This document shows, piece after piece, positions 8,780 to 16,721 of a stretch of 64,000 nucleotides of DNA. Origin of the DNA: JAJYSO01 sp964495935 (GTDB lineage Bacteria > Bacteroidota > Bacteroidia > Flavobacteriales > Flavobacteriaceae). Below the pieces are notes generated by a model. It was not told the DNA's origin. It did no database searches and saw only the letters and a program-made list of their open reading frames with translations. A program made the position numbers and the translations under genes. How positions within the stretch are numbered: the first letter of the stretch is position 1; each line of letters begins with the position of its first letter. The stretch covers positions 36,064 to 100,063 of the forward strand of contig CAZBXQ010000005.1 of NCBI GenBank assembly GCA_964495935.1, read 5' to 3'.

Positions 8780-8824
8780 ATTTTGCTGAGGACGTAACTC
8801 CTTGTTTTTCTTTTCATTAGCAAG

Positions 8825-10066
8825 TTATCTCAACGATTCAACAAAATTTTGATGGATAAAGGATTTCGAAATCGTATAAAACCGCCCTTTTGCCGGGCTG
8901 GGGTCAAATCCGCTGGTAAAAACATTATACGATTGTCGGGTATAGCTCAATCCGTTTTTTTGAGGCTCCAATTGCCAGTTCTTTTTCAGAATTTTACGGA
9001 CGTCGTTGGGGCTCCAATAGTTGCGGGGAAACATCTGCTTGATCATATTAGTGACATCTCCCGGGATCACTTCAATTTCGATGGCTTCCTCATTGGTCTC
9101 AAAGAATTCATAGAAGAGCTCAAACATTTTGATTTCTAACTTGTTGTTATTGAGCACGAGGTTTTCCAAAGCCTTTGTCCGGATTTGCTCCGGGGTAAAC
9201 CACATCCGGGTTTTGCGCTGGGTGGAGTAAGGCCGGTTCAATAAGTAACGCAAGAACGCTGGAATCTCTTTTTTCAGCTTCTTTAAAAAATCGGGGTCTT
9301 CGGATTTTAGAGGACGGATCCGACGGACCCAGAACCGGGTCTCATTTTGATCGATCTGGATAAAATTATCGACGTTATTTGAACAGAGAATGAATTTGAC
9401 GAAAAATAGGATTTCGACCCGATCCATCCCTTTGGCCTCCATCTTATCGCGATTGGTCGTTGCCAGGAATTTTAACCGTTCTGTAATTTCCCTTTTATCG
9501 AAAAAAACCTCGTCAATAGCCACCAATAACTTATCGGCCCAGTCGGAGTTGAACTGGCTCCCAAAAGTGTCTCCCTTTATATAAGTCATGTTGAACCCGA
9601 AAATGAGCTTTAACCACTTGAGTAGGGTTGACTTCCCGGTGGATCTTTCATTGGATACCAGGCACAGAATAGGGAGTACCTGTAAAGGGTTTTCAAAGAG
9701 TACTTTTAGATAATCGAGCCCCAGTTCGAGTTGATCTTCAAAGATGTGTTCCATAAAAGTCAGGGAATGCTTGATCTGGCTTTCTTCTATCGCAGCCGTC
9801 TCGATAGGGGAAATGGGGATCTCGTGATAAGTATTATAAAATCCGGCTACAGTTTGCTGAAAGTTTAGATGACTGGGAATCGTACAGAATCCATCGTATT
9901 TGGGAACTTTGTCGGCATATTTCCTGCTTTTGTCATTGACGATGGCCTGTCTTGACCACTTTAATAACACGGATGTTTTCTCTCCGCCTCCCATGGGTTT
10001 TTCGGATAATTTGTAATAAGTCGTCCCGATTCTCAGATACGGGATCTTACTTTTGTCTTTTTCCAT
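8825..10066 (-). CDS. Primase-helicase family protein (D5/DUF5906-like SF3 ATPase)
   Basis: 413 residues. Central ATPase domain of superfamily 3 type: Walker A SNERSTGKST with G144-T147, Walker B LLVAIDEV, then a conserved Asn/Arg region (FILCSNNVDNF, then FWVRRIRPL) that carries the sensor and arginine finger. Proteins of this kind unwind the origin of phages, satellites and mobilizable elements. The N-terminal 110 residues are not recognised and the C-terminal 100 residues probably form a DNA-binding winged helix. It is shorter than full P4-type primase-helicases, and the primase part seems to be supplied separately by the Toprim protein. 248 bases of repeat-rich DNA separate the two. Confidence 0.8.
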   Translation of the reverse strand: MEKDKSKIPYLRIGTTYYKLSEKPMGGGEKTSVLLKWSRQAIVNDKSRKYADKVPKYDGFCTIPSHLNFQQTVAGFYNTYHEIPISPIETAAIEESQIKHSLTFMEHIFEDQLELGLDYLKVLFENPLQVLPILCLVSNERSTGKSTLLKWLKLIFGFNMTYIKGDTFGSQFNSDWADKLLVAIDEVFFDKREITERLKFLATTNRDKMEAKGMDRVEILFFVKFILCSNNVDNFIQIDQNETRFWVRRIRPLKSEDPDFLKKLKKEIPAFLRYLLNRPYSTQRKTRMWFTPEQIRTKALENLVLNNNKLEIKMFELFYEFFETNEEAIEIEVIPGDVTNMIKQMFPRNYWSPNDVRKILKKNWQLEPQKNGLSYTRQSYNVFTSGFDPSPAKGRFYTISKSFIHQNFVESLR

Positions 10067-10175
10067 AATGCTTAGGTATTATGGAAGCATAAGGGCAATT
10101 ATTTGTATATTTACCCTTTACTTCCTGATAAGAAGAATTTTTAAAGCGTGGGCTGTAGTGGGTCCGCGCTTTTCT

Positions 10176-10520
10176 TTATTTTTTCCAGGCCTGTTTAATG
10201 TCATCTTCGAAGGCCTCGTAAGCCTCCTTTTCACTTCTCTCCGATGTTGTTTGGTTCAGGAGGTAATTTTCTAAATCAATTTTCCTGAAGTAGATTTTTT
10301 TCTGCCCTTTCCGCTTGATAGCTTTTAGTTTTCCGTAATGATTCAATTGATAAAGGTAATCCGGAGATAGATTAAGGAAGGCTGCCGCCTCTTCTTTGGA
10401 ATAGATGTCCTTCACGCTAAGGGACATCAATAGAAGTGCTTTTTTTACGAAATTTTCCTGAGATTTTGCCATTTCGGTTACCTTGTTCTCAAGGCTTGAT
10501 AATTTCTCTTGCAAGCTCAT
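10176..10520 (-). CDS. Helix-turn-helix (excisionase-type) DNA-binding protein
   Basis: 114 residues from the ATG at 10520. An ATG at 10571 would add 17 residues unlike the family and would overlap possible promoter sequence. Residues 1-35 form a short coiled coil (LQEKLSSLENKVTEM). The middle holds a MerR-like helix-turn-helix of the HTH_17/excisionase group: YSKEEAAAFLNLSPDYLYQL, then GKLKAIKRKGQKKIYFRKIDLENYL. Such proteins regulate excision and replication modules of Bacteroidota mobile elements and are usually found upstream of the primase genes, as here. It ends 109 bases before the helicase gene. Repeats directly upstream of its start are candidate operators. Confidence 0.8.
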   Translation of the reverse strand: MSLQEKLSSLENKVTEMAKSQENFVKKALLLMSLSVKDIYSKEEAAAFLNLSPDYLYQLNHYGKLKAIKRKGQKKIYFRKIDLENYLLNQTTSERSEKEAYEAFEDDIKQAWKK

Positions 10521-10572
10521 AATATGTTGTTTTCTCCCGAAGTTAGTGGATAAAACAGGAAGAAAGGGCAAA

Positions 10573-10679
10573 GCAATAAAGTTGCAATAGAATACTAAAG
10601 GAACTCTTTATAACTCTTTATGAATAGTGGTGTTGAATGAAAAAAATAATCCCATTGCAATAAAATTGCATTGGGATTT
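10573..10679. repeat. Tandem and paired repeats upstream of the HTH gene
   Basis: A perfect 10-bp tandem repeat, AACTCTTTAT, occurs at 10602-10611 and 10612-10621. Two partly matching copies of GCAATAAA(A/G)TTGCA lie at 10573-10586 and 10657-10670. Both sets sit just upstream of the HTH start at 10520. They are reasonable operator or Xis-type binding sites, but no binding is shown. Confidence 0.4.
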
Positions 10680-10684
10680 TAATG
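10648..10684 (-). terminator. Imperfect hairpin between the HTH and membrane-protein genes
   Basis: 14-bp stem with one mismatch (AATCCCATTGCAAT at 10648-10661; ATTGCATTGGGATT at 10665-10678), 3-base loop, with TTATTTTTT-like sequence following on the minus strand. It would stop transcription from the gene at 10707-11504 before it enters the element. Confidence 0.5.
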
Positions 10685-10706
10685 AAAAAATAGGGTTTAC
10701 GGCCAC

Positions 10707-11504
10707 TTACCCCTTTCTATATCTTGTCCAAATTGAATTATCAATAATAATGGGGCCATTTAATTCCCGATAATCTCTATCGTCGGTATGAAATTTAGTA
10801 TGTTCTTCTTGAAAGCTTTTAATTTCGTTTAAGGAATAAAGCCAGTGGTGGTTTTTTTGATCATATAACTCAAAGCAAAACAAAAAAAATAGGACAACCC
10901 TTTTTTTAACAATACTACCTCTATGCTTTTGTGTGAAAATGATTGGGTTTTGTGGAGGTAAACCACTTAAAAGACGGTTCACATCGTATTTTGAATCAAT
11001 GTGAATCCCAAATTTATCTTGGATTTCTTCAAATTGGACTTCTTTGAAATGCCTCCGAAGTTTGAAAGGTAATTCGTTTCCAATAGAAAGATTATCAATT
11101 TTTGTGAACTCTTCCGCTTCGTATGCGGAAGATGCGTTGGTTTTGAGCATTTTATACCATACTTTGAAAGTATCTTTTAGAGAATATGATAATTTTTTCT
11201 CGATAAAGTATAGTAGATATACTTGAATTAAACCAATGGAGAGTGTGGCTATATAGCGATTACCGGAATTTTGATGGATGTCGGATCTTAATATAGAGGC
11301 CGAAAGCAAAATTATGAGAGAAAGAATTACAATAAGGATGAACTTGTTTTTATTCATTCCTTTATACCAAAGAATCTTTTCCTCATATAAATAGCGGGAA
11401 AAAACAGGGGTGAAAGTAAAAAGTACCCTGATGATTATATAGAATGGGATGAGAAAAATAGGAATTTTAGATAACCAAACAGTAATTTTCCCAATCCATT
11501 CCAT
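10707..11504 (-). CDS. Hypothetical membrane protein, 265 aa
   Basis: Not recognised. Residues about 10-35, 50-70 and 82-100 are hydrophobic and look like three membrane segments (IPIFLIPFYIIIRVLF; KFILIVILSLIILLSASIL; ATLSIGLIQVYLLYFI). The remaining 150 residues are soluble and charged, probably cytoplasmic. It lies between the mobile-element genes and tRNA-Arg, where an integrase would be expected in an element inserted at this tRNA, but nothing in it resembles a recombinase. AT-rich like other acquired genes. It has a hairpin terminator after its stop. It may be cargo of the element or an independent insertion. Confidence 0.6.
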   Translation of the reverse strand: MEWIGKITVWLSKIPIFLIPFYIIIRVLFTFTPVFSRYLYEEKILWYKGMNKNKFILIVILSLIILLSASILRSDIHQNSGNRYIATLSIGLIQVYLLYFIEKKLSYSLKDTFKVWYKMLKTNASSAYEAEEFTKIDNLSIGNELPFKLRRHFKEVQFEEIQDKFGIHIDSKYDVNRLLSGLPPQNPIIFTQKHRGSIVKKRVVLFFLFCFELYDQKNHHWLYSLNEIKSFQEEHTKFHTDDRDYRELNGPIIIDNSIWTRYRKG

Positions 11505-11596
11505 AATTTCTTTTCCCTAAAGATAAAGAAAAATAAAATTATCAGTTATCAAAATAAGATGGAAGAGACTCGAAATGTTCGTGAAATGTTAGGGAA

Positions 11597-11633
11597 AATA
11601 AAAAGCGATTACACTTATTAGATGTAATCGCTT
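11597..11633 (-). terminator. Rho-independent terminator of tRNA-Arg
   Basis: Perfect 11-bp stem AAGCGATTACA (11603-11613) / TGTAATCGCTT (11623-11633), 9-base loop. On the minus strand the stem is followed directly by TTTATTTT. It starts 12 bases after the tRNA 3' end. Confidence 0.85.
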
Positions 11634-11644
11634 GATTATCAGAG

Positions 11645-11718
11645 TGACCTCGACAGGATTCAAACCTGTAACCTCCTGATCCGTAGTCAGGTGCTCTATT
11701 CAGTTAAGCTACGAGGCC
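11645..11718 (-). tRNA. tRNA-Arg (anticodon ACG)
   Basis: Read on the minus strand: acceptor GGCCTCG pairs with CGAGGTC (one G-U), anticodon stem CCTGA/TCAGG with loop CTACGGA giving anticodon ACG, T-arm ACAGG-TTTGAAT-CCTGT. 74 bases including the discriminator A; the 3' CCA is not encoded. ACG is the anticodon that is normally deaminated to ICG to read CGU, CGC and CGA. A -7 box (TATATTTG on the minus strand, 11787-11780) and a terminator flank it. Confidence 0.95.
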
Positions 11719-11753
11719 ATTGGCTTTGCTTGATTCTGATGGGTATCGGAATC

Positions 11754-11765
11754 AGCTACGAGGCC
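11754..11765 (-). repeat. 12-base copy of the tRNA-Arg 5' end
   Basis: GGCCTCGTAGCT, the first 12 bases of the tRNA, recurs 47 bases upstream in the same orientation, inside the probable transcript leader. Between the copies lies a hairpin (GATTCCGAT/ATCAGAATC on the minus strand). It may be a remnant of a duplicated tRNA or of an old insertion. Confidence 0.6.
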
Positions 11766-11779
11766 TAAAATACGGACTG

Positions 11780-11787
11780 CAAATATA
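11780..11787 (-). promoter_or_regulatory. -7 box of the tRNA-Arg promoter
   Basis: TATATTTG on the minus strand, matching TAnnTTTG, 61 bases upstream of the tRNA 5' end. I see no clear TTG element upstream. Confidence 0.5.
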
Positions 11788-11823
11788 TAAACTTTTGGAA
11801 TTATGACACTCCTTTTATAAATA

Positions 11824-12378
11824 TTATTTCGGAGGGTATTCCCGAAGGGTTTTTTCTGCGATAGTAGTAAAAAGACGAGTGCGGTCTTCGGGTGTGCGAT
11901 TATGCTTTAATCGCACTTCGGCGACCCCTTGCCAGTATAGAGTATTCTCTTGAGCATCAATCAATTCTATGGTAACATTCATAATCTTTCGGTTATTTGT
12001 AATCGGGATTCCGCTGGCGATGTTCCCTCCGACAGGAGATCCGATGGCTCCAATACTGATACCAAGACTATTGTGATTGGTTTCTTTCGTGAAGTCGGCA
12101 TAATAGTTAATCAGAAAATCCGGATGCTTACTTCGAGAGAAGCCTTTTTCTTCCAGATTTTTTACGAGTGCCCGTTGTAGGCGTTTCTGATCTAAAGTAT
12201 CCAGGCCGGACTTTATACTCTCATAAAAATTGAAACTTTGGTAAGTCTTAAAATCTTTTGTTTCGTCATAATCGGTGTATATCTTCGGGCTACCGCAAGC
12301 TGCGGCCAATAGTAGTACAGCCAGTAAACCCGATAGGAAAAGCCACGTTCTTTTCATCGTTGCAAAAATTAATTTCAA
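11824..12378 (-). CDS. DUF4136 family lipoprotein
   Basis: 184 residues. A signal peptide ends in a lipobox (LLAAAC), so it should be a lipoprotein, probably in the outer membrane. The mature part begins GSPKIYTDYDETKDFKTYQSFNFY, the characteristic start of DUF4136 proteins, and ends with a region for assessment of paired residues (ENTLYWQGVAEVRL) typical of the family. Function of the family is not known. The start is 4 bases after the stop of obgE on the same strand, so it is likely in that operon. In the middle a Gly/Ser-rich stretch (GISIGAIGSPVGGNIASGI) probably forms a loop. Confidence 0.85.
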   Translation of the reverse strand: MKLIFATMKRTWLFLSGLLAVLLLAAACGSPKIYTDYDETKDFKTYQSFNFYESIKSGLDTLDQKRLQRALVKNLEEKGFSRSKHPDFLINYYADFTKETNHNSLGISIGAIGSPVGGNIASGIPITNNRKIMNVTIELIDAQENTLYWQGVAEVRLKHNRTPEDRTRLFTTIAEKTLREYPPK

Positions 12379-12382
12379 AAAC

Positions 12383-13402
12383 TTATTCTAAGGCTTCAAG
12401 CGGTTGGTTGAGAACCTCCCACAAGCGGTCTTTTAGCTTTTGCAAGCCTTGTTGGGCCACTGCAGAAATAAAAACATAGTTTTCTCCTTGAAATACGCCT
12501 TTTAGTTCCTCATCCAGTTCGCTCAACAATTCAAGATCCATCAAATCGCATTTGGAAATAGCAATAAGGCGGGATTTATCCAAGAGTTGAGGATTGTAGC
12601 GTCGGAGTTCATCTATAAGAATATCGTATTCCTTCTTGATATCCGGAGTATCGCTGGGAATGACAAAAAGCAGCGTTGAGTTGCGTTCGATATGGCGTAA
12701 AAAAAGATGCCCCAAACCTTTTCCCTCGGCGGCTCCTTCAATGATTCCGGGGATGTCGGCCATAACAAAGCTTTGGCGTTCTCGGTTTTTGACAATCCCC
12801 AAATTGGGTTTCAAGGTGGTAAATTCGTAATTGGCGATCTTTGGTTTGGCAGCTGTTAAGGCAGCTAATAGGGTGGATTTTCCGGCGTTGGGAAAACCTA
12901 CCAAACCGACATCAGCCAGTACTTTAAGTTCCAAGGTGAGTGCTCGTTCTTCCCCGGGTAATCCGGGTTGTGCATATCGTGGAGTTTGACGGGTAGAAGA
13001 TTTAAAATGCCAATTTCCTTTTCCTCCTTTTCCTCCTTTGGCAACGATTTTTTCCTCGCCGTCTTTTGTGATTTCTGTGATAATTTCCTGGGTATGAGTA
13101 TCGCGAATGACCGTTCCCAAAGGAACTTCTATATAACGCGATTCTCCATCCGTTCCAAATTTGCGTTGTTTCCCTCCGTTTTCTCCGTGTCCGGCACGAA
13201 TGTGACGTTTAAAGTTAAATTCATAGAGCGTCCAGAGATTTTTATTGCCGCGAATGATAATGTCTCCACCTTTTCCTCCATCGCCACCATCCGGACCTCC
13301 TTTTTCTACGAATTTCTCACGCCGGAGATGAGAGGAACCTTTTCCGCCTTTTCCCGAAGCCACATGAAGTTTAACGTAGTCGATAAAATTCCCTGTTTTC
13401 AT
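12383..13402 (-). CDS. obgE: Ribosome-associated GTPase Obg
   Basis: 339 residues, the size of Obg proteins without the C-terminal OCT domain. The N-terminal Obg domain is glycine-rich (KGGKGSSHLRREKF, GGPDGGDGGKGGD) and spans about 1-158. The G domain follows: P-loop GFPNAGKST near 168, ADIPGIIEGA (G3), SKCDLMD (G4). Obg binds the large ribosomal subunit and links its late assembly to GTP and ppGpp levels. It lies between adk and the DUF4136 lipoprotein on the same strand, an arrangement common in Bacteroidota. Confidence 0.97.
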   Translation of the reverse strand: MKTGNFIDYVKLHVASGKGGKGSSHLRREKFVEKGGPDGGDGGKGGDIIIRGNKNLWTLYEFNFKRHIRAGHGENGGKQRKFGTDGESRYIEVPLGTVIRDTHTQEIITEITKDGEEKIVAKGGKGGKGNWHFKSSTRQTPRYAQPGLPGEERALTLELKVLADVGLVGFPNAGKSTLLAALTAAKPKIANYEFTTLKPNLGIVKNRERQSFVMADIPGIIEGAAEGKGLGHLFLRHIERNSTLLFVIPSDTPDIKKEYDILIDELRRYNPQLLDKSRLIAISKCDLMDLELLSELDEELKGVFQGENYVFISAVAQQGLQKLKDRLWEVLNQPLEALE

Positions 13403-13488
13403 AAACGCTAAGATACTAAAATTAAGTGGCGTGCTCTACAGGATTAACATAGAACCATGAGCAATGTGAGGTGAATGCAGTCTCTATT

Positions 13489-14067
13489 TTATTGAACTGA
13501 ATCGATCACCCGGCTTAGGCGATCGGTGACTTCCTCTACGCTTCCAACTCCGTCGATTTCATAGAATTTGTCTGATTTTTGATAGTATTCTTTTACCACT
13601 TCAGACTGATCGTAATACACCTGCATCCGTTTTCGGATAATTTCCTCATTGGCATCATCGGCGCGACCCGAGGTTTTACCGCGTTCCAAAATCCGCTTGA
13701 TGAGAATGTCCTCATCGACCTGTAAAGCCAACATCGCATGAATCTGACTGCCTTTATGATCCACCAACTTGTCCAAATCTTTGGCTTGTGCTGTGGTTCG
13801 GGGGAAACCATCAAATATAAACCCGTTGGAGTTATGGTGTTTATTTACTTCCGAATGCAGCATATTAATAGTTACCTCATCAGGGACGAGTTGACCATTG
13901 TCGATGTATTTTTTGGCAAGTTCTCCCAGTTCCGTTTTGTTTTTGATATTATAACGAAAAACGTCACCGGTTGAAATATGTTTTAGATTGTACTTTTTTT
14001 CTAATCGTTTGGCTTGGGTTCCTTTTCCTGCTCCGGGTAGGCCGAATAGTATTACATTTATCATCAA
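13489..14067 (-). CDS. adk: Adenylate kinase
   Basis: 192 residues, the short-LID form without a zinc-binding lid. P-loop GLPGAGKGTQ at about 9-18; AMP-binding FDGFPRTTAQA near 90; LID arginine region GRADD. It converts ATP and AMP to two ADP. Two adjacent ATG codons (14067 and 14064) are possible starts; relatives usually begin with MINI/MINV, which favours the second. A -7 box on the minus strand (14130-14123) lies about 55 bases upstream. The divergent purK gene has its own -7 box in the same intergenic stretch. Confidence 0.96.
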   Translation of the reverse strand: MMINVILFGLPGAGKGTQAKRLEKKYNLKHISTGDVFRYNIKNKTELGELAKKYIDNGQLVPDEVTINMLHSEVNKHHNSNGFIFDGFPRTTAQAKDLDKLVDHKGSQIHAMLALQVDEDILIKRILERGKTSGRADDANEEIIRKRMQVYYDQSEVVKEYYQKSDKFYEIDGVGSVEEVTDRLSRVIDSVQ

Positions 14068-14122
14068 GTCGTTTTTAATTTCAAGTCCCTTCTTCTATGG
14101 GGGAAGGGAATTAAGCAAGCTA

Positions 14123-14171
14123 CAAATATAATGTTTTTTGTTCTGAATGTTTGGGTAAATGTCTACTTTTG
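14123..14171. promoter_or_regulatory. Divergent -7 boxes for adk and purK
   Basis: TATATTTG on the minus strand at 14130-14123 faces adk, and TACTTTTG on the plus strand at 14164-14171 faces purK. Both match TAnnTTTG. No convincing TTG element is seen at the expected spacing for either. Confidence 0.45.
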
Positions 14172-14240
14172 TGCTTATAAAGGGGTGAAAGAGAGGATTA
14201 TTTTGGGATGGACGGAACCAATAACAGATGATTTTGTGAA

Positions 14241-15398
14241 ATGAAAAATTATTTTTCTTCAGATTTTAAATTGGGTATTCTTGGAGGGGGACAATTAGGC
14301 AAAATGTTGCTCTATGAGACCCGGAAGTATGATATTCAGACTTATGTTCTGGATCCCAGTGACCAGGCACCCTGCCGAATTGCTTGTAATCATTTTGAGC
14401 AGGGAGAATTGCTGGATTATGATACGGTTTACAATTTTGGGAAACAGGTTGATCTCTTGACGATTGAGATTGAAGCTGTGAATGTTGATGCTATGGAACA
14501 ATTGGAAAAGGAAGGGGTGACGGTCTATCCCTCCAGTGCCACACTAAAAAAGATTCAGGATAAAGGAGTGCAGAAAAATTTTTATGCCGAGCATACTATT
14601 CCGACTGCAGATTTTGAGGTTTTTGAGCATAAAAAAGGGCTCTTCGAGGCGATTGAACAGGGAAAATGGTCTTTTCCTTTTGTTTGGAAAAGTAGAAAAG
14701 GAGGGTATGATGGCCGAGGGGTTGCCATGATTCAAAATAAAAATGATTTAAAAGATCTTCCGGATGTTCCGTGTCTGGCAGAAAGTAAGATTCCCTTTAA
14801 AAATGAACTGGCGGTTATTGTGGCTCGAACTCCGGCAGGGGAAGTAAAAACTTTTCCGGTGGTGGAGATGGAGTTTCATCCGATGGCCCATCAAGTGGAA
14901 TATGTGATTTGCCCCGCTCGTATTGGAGATAAGGTGGCCGAAAGAGCCCGAAAGGTAGCCAAACAGGTGTCTCATGCTTTTGAACATGTCGGGCTTTTGG
15001 CTGTTGAAATGTTTCAGACCCGAGAGGATGAAGTATTGGTTAACGAAGTGGCACCACGCCCCCACAATAGCGGACACTACAGTATTGAGGCTGCTTTTAT
15101 CAGTCAGTTTGAGCAACATTTGCGGGCTATTCTAAATTTGCCGCTGGGCAATACGGCAAGTAAAGTCGGGGGGGTGATGGTCAACTTGGTAGGTGATGAA
15201 CATTATAGCGGTCCGGTACACTATAAAAATATGGATGAAATTTTAAAACTCCCGGGAGTTACTCCTCACATCTATGGAAAAGCGAAGACCCGGCCTTTTC
15301 GAAAAATGGGACACGTAACGATTGTACACCAAGATTTAAACCAGGCGCGGAAAATTGCCGAGAAGGTAAAAGGAATCGTAAGAGTGATTAGCGACTAA
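14241..15398 (+). CDS. purK: 5-(carboxyamino)imidazole ribonucleotide synthase
   Basis: 385 residues, normal for PurK. The N-terminus is KLGILGGGQLGKMLLYETRK, followed by YVLDPSDQAPC. The ATP-grasp core shows WKSRKGGYDGRGVA and, near residue 270, NEVAPRPHNSGHYSIEA, both diagnostic. It carboxylates aminoimidazole ribonucleotide with ATP and bicarbonate in de novo purine synthesis; PurE would then rearrange the product. It is divergent from adk, so two nucleotide-metabolism genes share an upstream region. The next gene starts 30 bases later with its own -7 box. Confidence 0.96.
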   Translation: MKNYFSSDFKLGILGGGQLGKMLLYETRKYDIQTYVLDPSDQAPCRIACNHFEQGELLDYDTVYNFGKQVDLLTIEIEAVNVDAMEQLEKEGVTVYPSSATLKKIQDKGVQKNFYAEHTIPTADFEVFEHKKGLFEAIEQGKWSFPFVWKSRKGGYDGRGVAMIQNKNDLKDLPDVPCLAESKIPFKNELAVIVARTPAGEVKTFPVVEMEFHPMAHQVEYVICPARIGDKVAERARKVAKQVSHAFEHVGLLAVEMFQTREDEVLVNEVAPRPHNSGHYSIEAAFISQFEQHLRAILNLPLGNTASKVGGVMVNLVGDEHYSGPVHYKNMDEILKLPGVTPHIYGKAKTRPFRKMGHVTIVHQDLNQARKIAEKVKGIVRVISD

Positions 15399-15409
15399 GT
15401 TGAAATTCG

Positions 15410-15417
15410 TACTTTTG
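15410..15417 (+). promoter_or_regulatory. -7 box directly ahead of the deacetylase-like gene
   Basis: TACTTTTG ends 11 bases before the ATG at 15429, so a transcript from it would have almost no leader. Confidence 0.4.
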
Positions 15418-15428
15418 AGGATTCGGTT

Positions 15429-16721
15429 ATGGTTTTAATCTATATACAGAAGCAGACCCCGCGAATGACTTATGCATTTAAACAAATGATAGGTCGTATC
15501 TTGGGGTTGAAGGTCAACCTCACTTCCAAGATTGAGGAATTTATTGCTTTTAAAGGAGCAAAATTTTCCTATGGTGAAAAGCGAATGGGGAATGAGGTCT
15601 TTGTAAAGGCCTATGGATTATTACAGGAGCAGGGAATTGAAAGGAAAACGATAGAAGTGAAATATTGGGGAGAAATTCCCGTATTTTTCTATGTAGGACA
15701 AGAAAGTGATGTCCCTTTTGATATTTTTTCGGCAGCCTTTTATTTACTCTCGCGATATGAAGAATATCTACCATATAATCGGGATCAGTATGGACGCTAT
15801 CCGGCTGAGGAGAGCTTGGCCTATAGCAATAAATTTCTGCGAATGCCGGTTATAGACTTGTGGGCATATCGGTTTCAGGCCATCTTGAAGCGCGAGTTTC
15901 CTCTGCAGGAATTCCCCGAGCGAAAATTTCAAGCTAAAAACATTATGACAGTGGCCGAGGTCTTTAAATATAAAGAGAAAGGATTGGTCAGAAATATCGG
16001 TGGGGGGCTGCGAGATCTCTTGCGATTTCGGTTTAAAACCGTTTTCAACCGGATAAAAACCCAGTTGTCCCTGAATCGCGATCCCTACGATGTATATGAA
16101 GAGATCTTACGGTTTAGCCGGCAAAATGGATTTTCTTGGGAGTTCATGTTTCAGTTGAGTGATTATTCCTCCCATTGTAATAACATCGGGCACAACAATC
16201 TCAAGTATCACAGCATGATCAAATCTATGGGTGATTATGGTCCGATAGGCTTATTGTTGGGATATGATGCCATTTATGACAAAGGAATATTGCGGAAGGA
16301 AAAGAAGCGTTGGGAGGAAATCGTCAATCGGGATCTCGAAGTGGCATTGAGTCCCATGTATGGCATCAATCTGCCAGAATTGTATAACAATTATGACGAC
16401 TTGGAGATTGCCCATGATTATTCTATGGGGTATCCCGATAAGGTAGGGTTTCGGGCGGGTACCTGTACTCCGTTTTTGTACTACGATTTAAGTCTGGAGC
16501 GCATTTCGCCGTTATTGATTCACCCGATAGCCTTCAATAGCATTACCTTTGCGCGAGGTTCTTTCTTTGAAATACGAACGGTTTTGGATCGCTTGCGTAA
16601 ACAGGTGAAAGCGGTAAATGGTGAACTGCTGATGATTTATAGAAACTCCGATTTCAAGGAGGGGGCAAGCCGGGAAAAGTTTTTTCAAATATTGGAACGA
16701 ATGAATAATGAGGAAGATTAA
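15429..16721 (+). CDS. Polysaccharide deacetylase-family protein
   Basis: 430 residues, conserved in Bacteroidota and annotated there as a polysaccharide deacetylase-family protein. The N-terminal half (FDIFSAAFYLLSRYEEYLPY, then GRYPAEESLAY and MPVIDLWAY) is the typical signature of this group. The C-terminal half carries the NodB-like barrel: SMGDYGPIGLLLGYDA, then GFRAGTCTPFLYYDL, with His residues at HDYSMGYPD. There is no signal peptide, so it seems cytoplasmic, unlike classical secreted deacetylases; the real substrate is unknown. It overlaps the next gene by 14 bases, so both are translated from one message. Confidence 0.8.
   Translation: MVLIYIQKQTPRMTYAFKQMIGRILGLKVNLTSKIEEFIAFKGAKFSYGEKRMGNEVFVKAYGLLQEQGIERKTIEVKYWGEIPVFFYVGQESDVPFDIFSAAFYLLSRYEEYLPYNRDQYGRYPAEESLAYSNKFLRMPVIDLWAYRFQAILKREFPLQEFPERKFQAKNIMTVAEVFKYKEKGLVRNIGGGLRDLLRFRFKTVFNRIKTQLSLNRDPYDVYEEILRFSRQNGFSWEFMFQLSDYSSHCNNIGHNNLKYHSMIKSMGDYGPIGLLLGYDAIYDKGILRKEKKRWEEIVNRDLEVALSPMYGINLPELYNNYDDLEIAHDYSMGYPDKVGFRAGTCTPFLYYDLSLERISPLLIHPIAFNSITFARGSFFEIRTVLDRLRKQVKAVNGELLMIYRNSDFKEGASREKFFQILERMNNEED

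Larger units (their letters stand above)
5846..10640 (-). mobile_element. Integrative mobilizable element module without integrase
   Basis: Five minus-strand genes in an order typical of Bacteroidota mobilizable elements: HTH protein, primase-helicase, Toprim/CHC2-like protein, BfmA/BtgA-like protein, relaxase. Two noncoding stretches carry repeats suited to an origin (8626-8779) and to oriT (7515-7581). No tyrosine or serine recombinase lies between the HTH gene and the tRNA at 11645, and none is seen on the left. I could not identify terminal repeats, so the boundaries are only the outer genes. Either the integrase gene was lost or it lies beyond the window's left edge. Confidence 0.65.

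Noticed and set aside
11645..11718. tRNA-Arg as the attachment site of the mobile element
   Set aside because: No copy of the tRNA 3' end was found near the left side of the element, and the tRNA has its own terminator 12 bases downstream, so insertion at this tRNA is not supported within the window.
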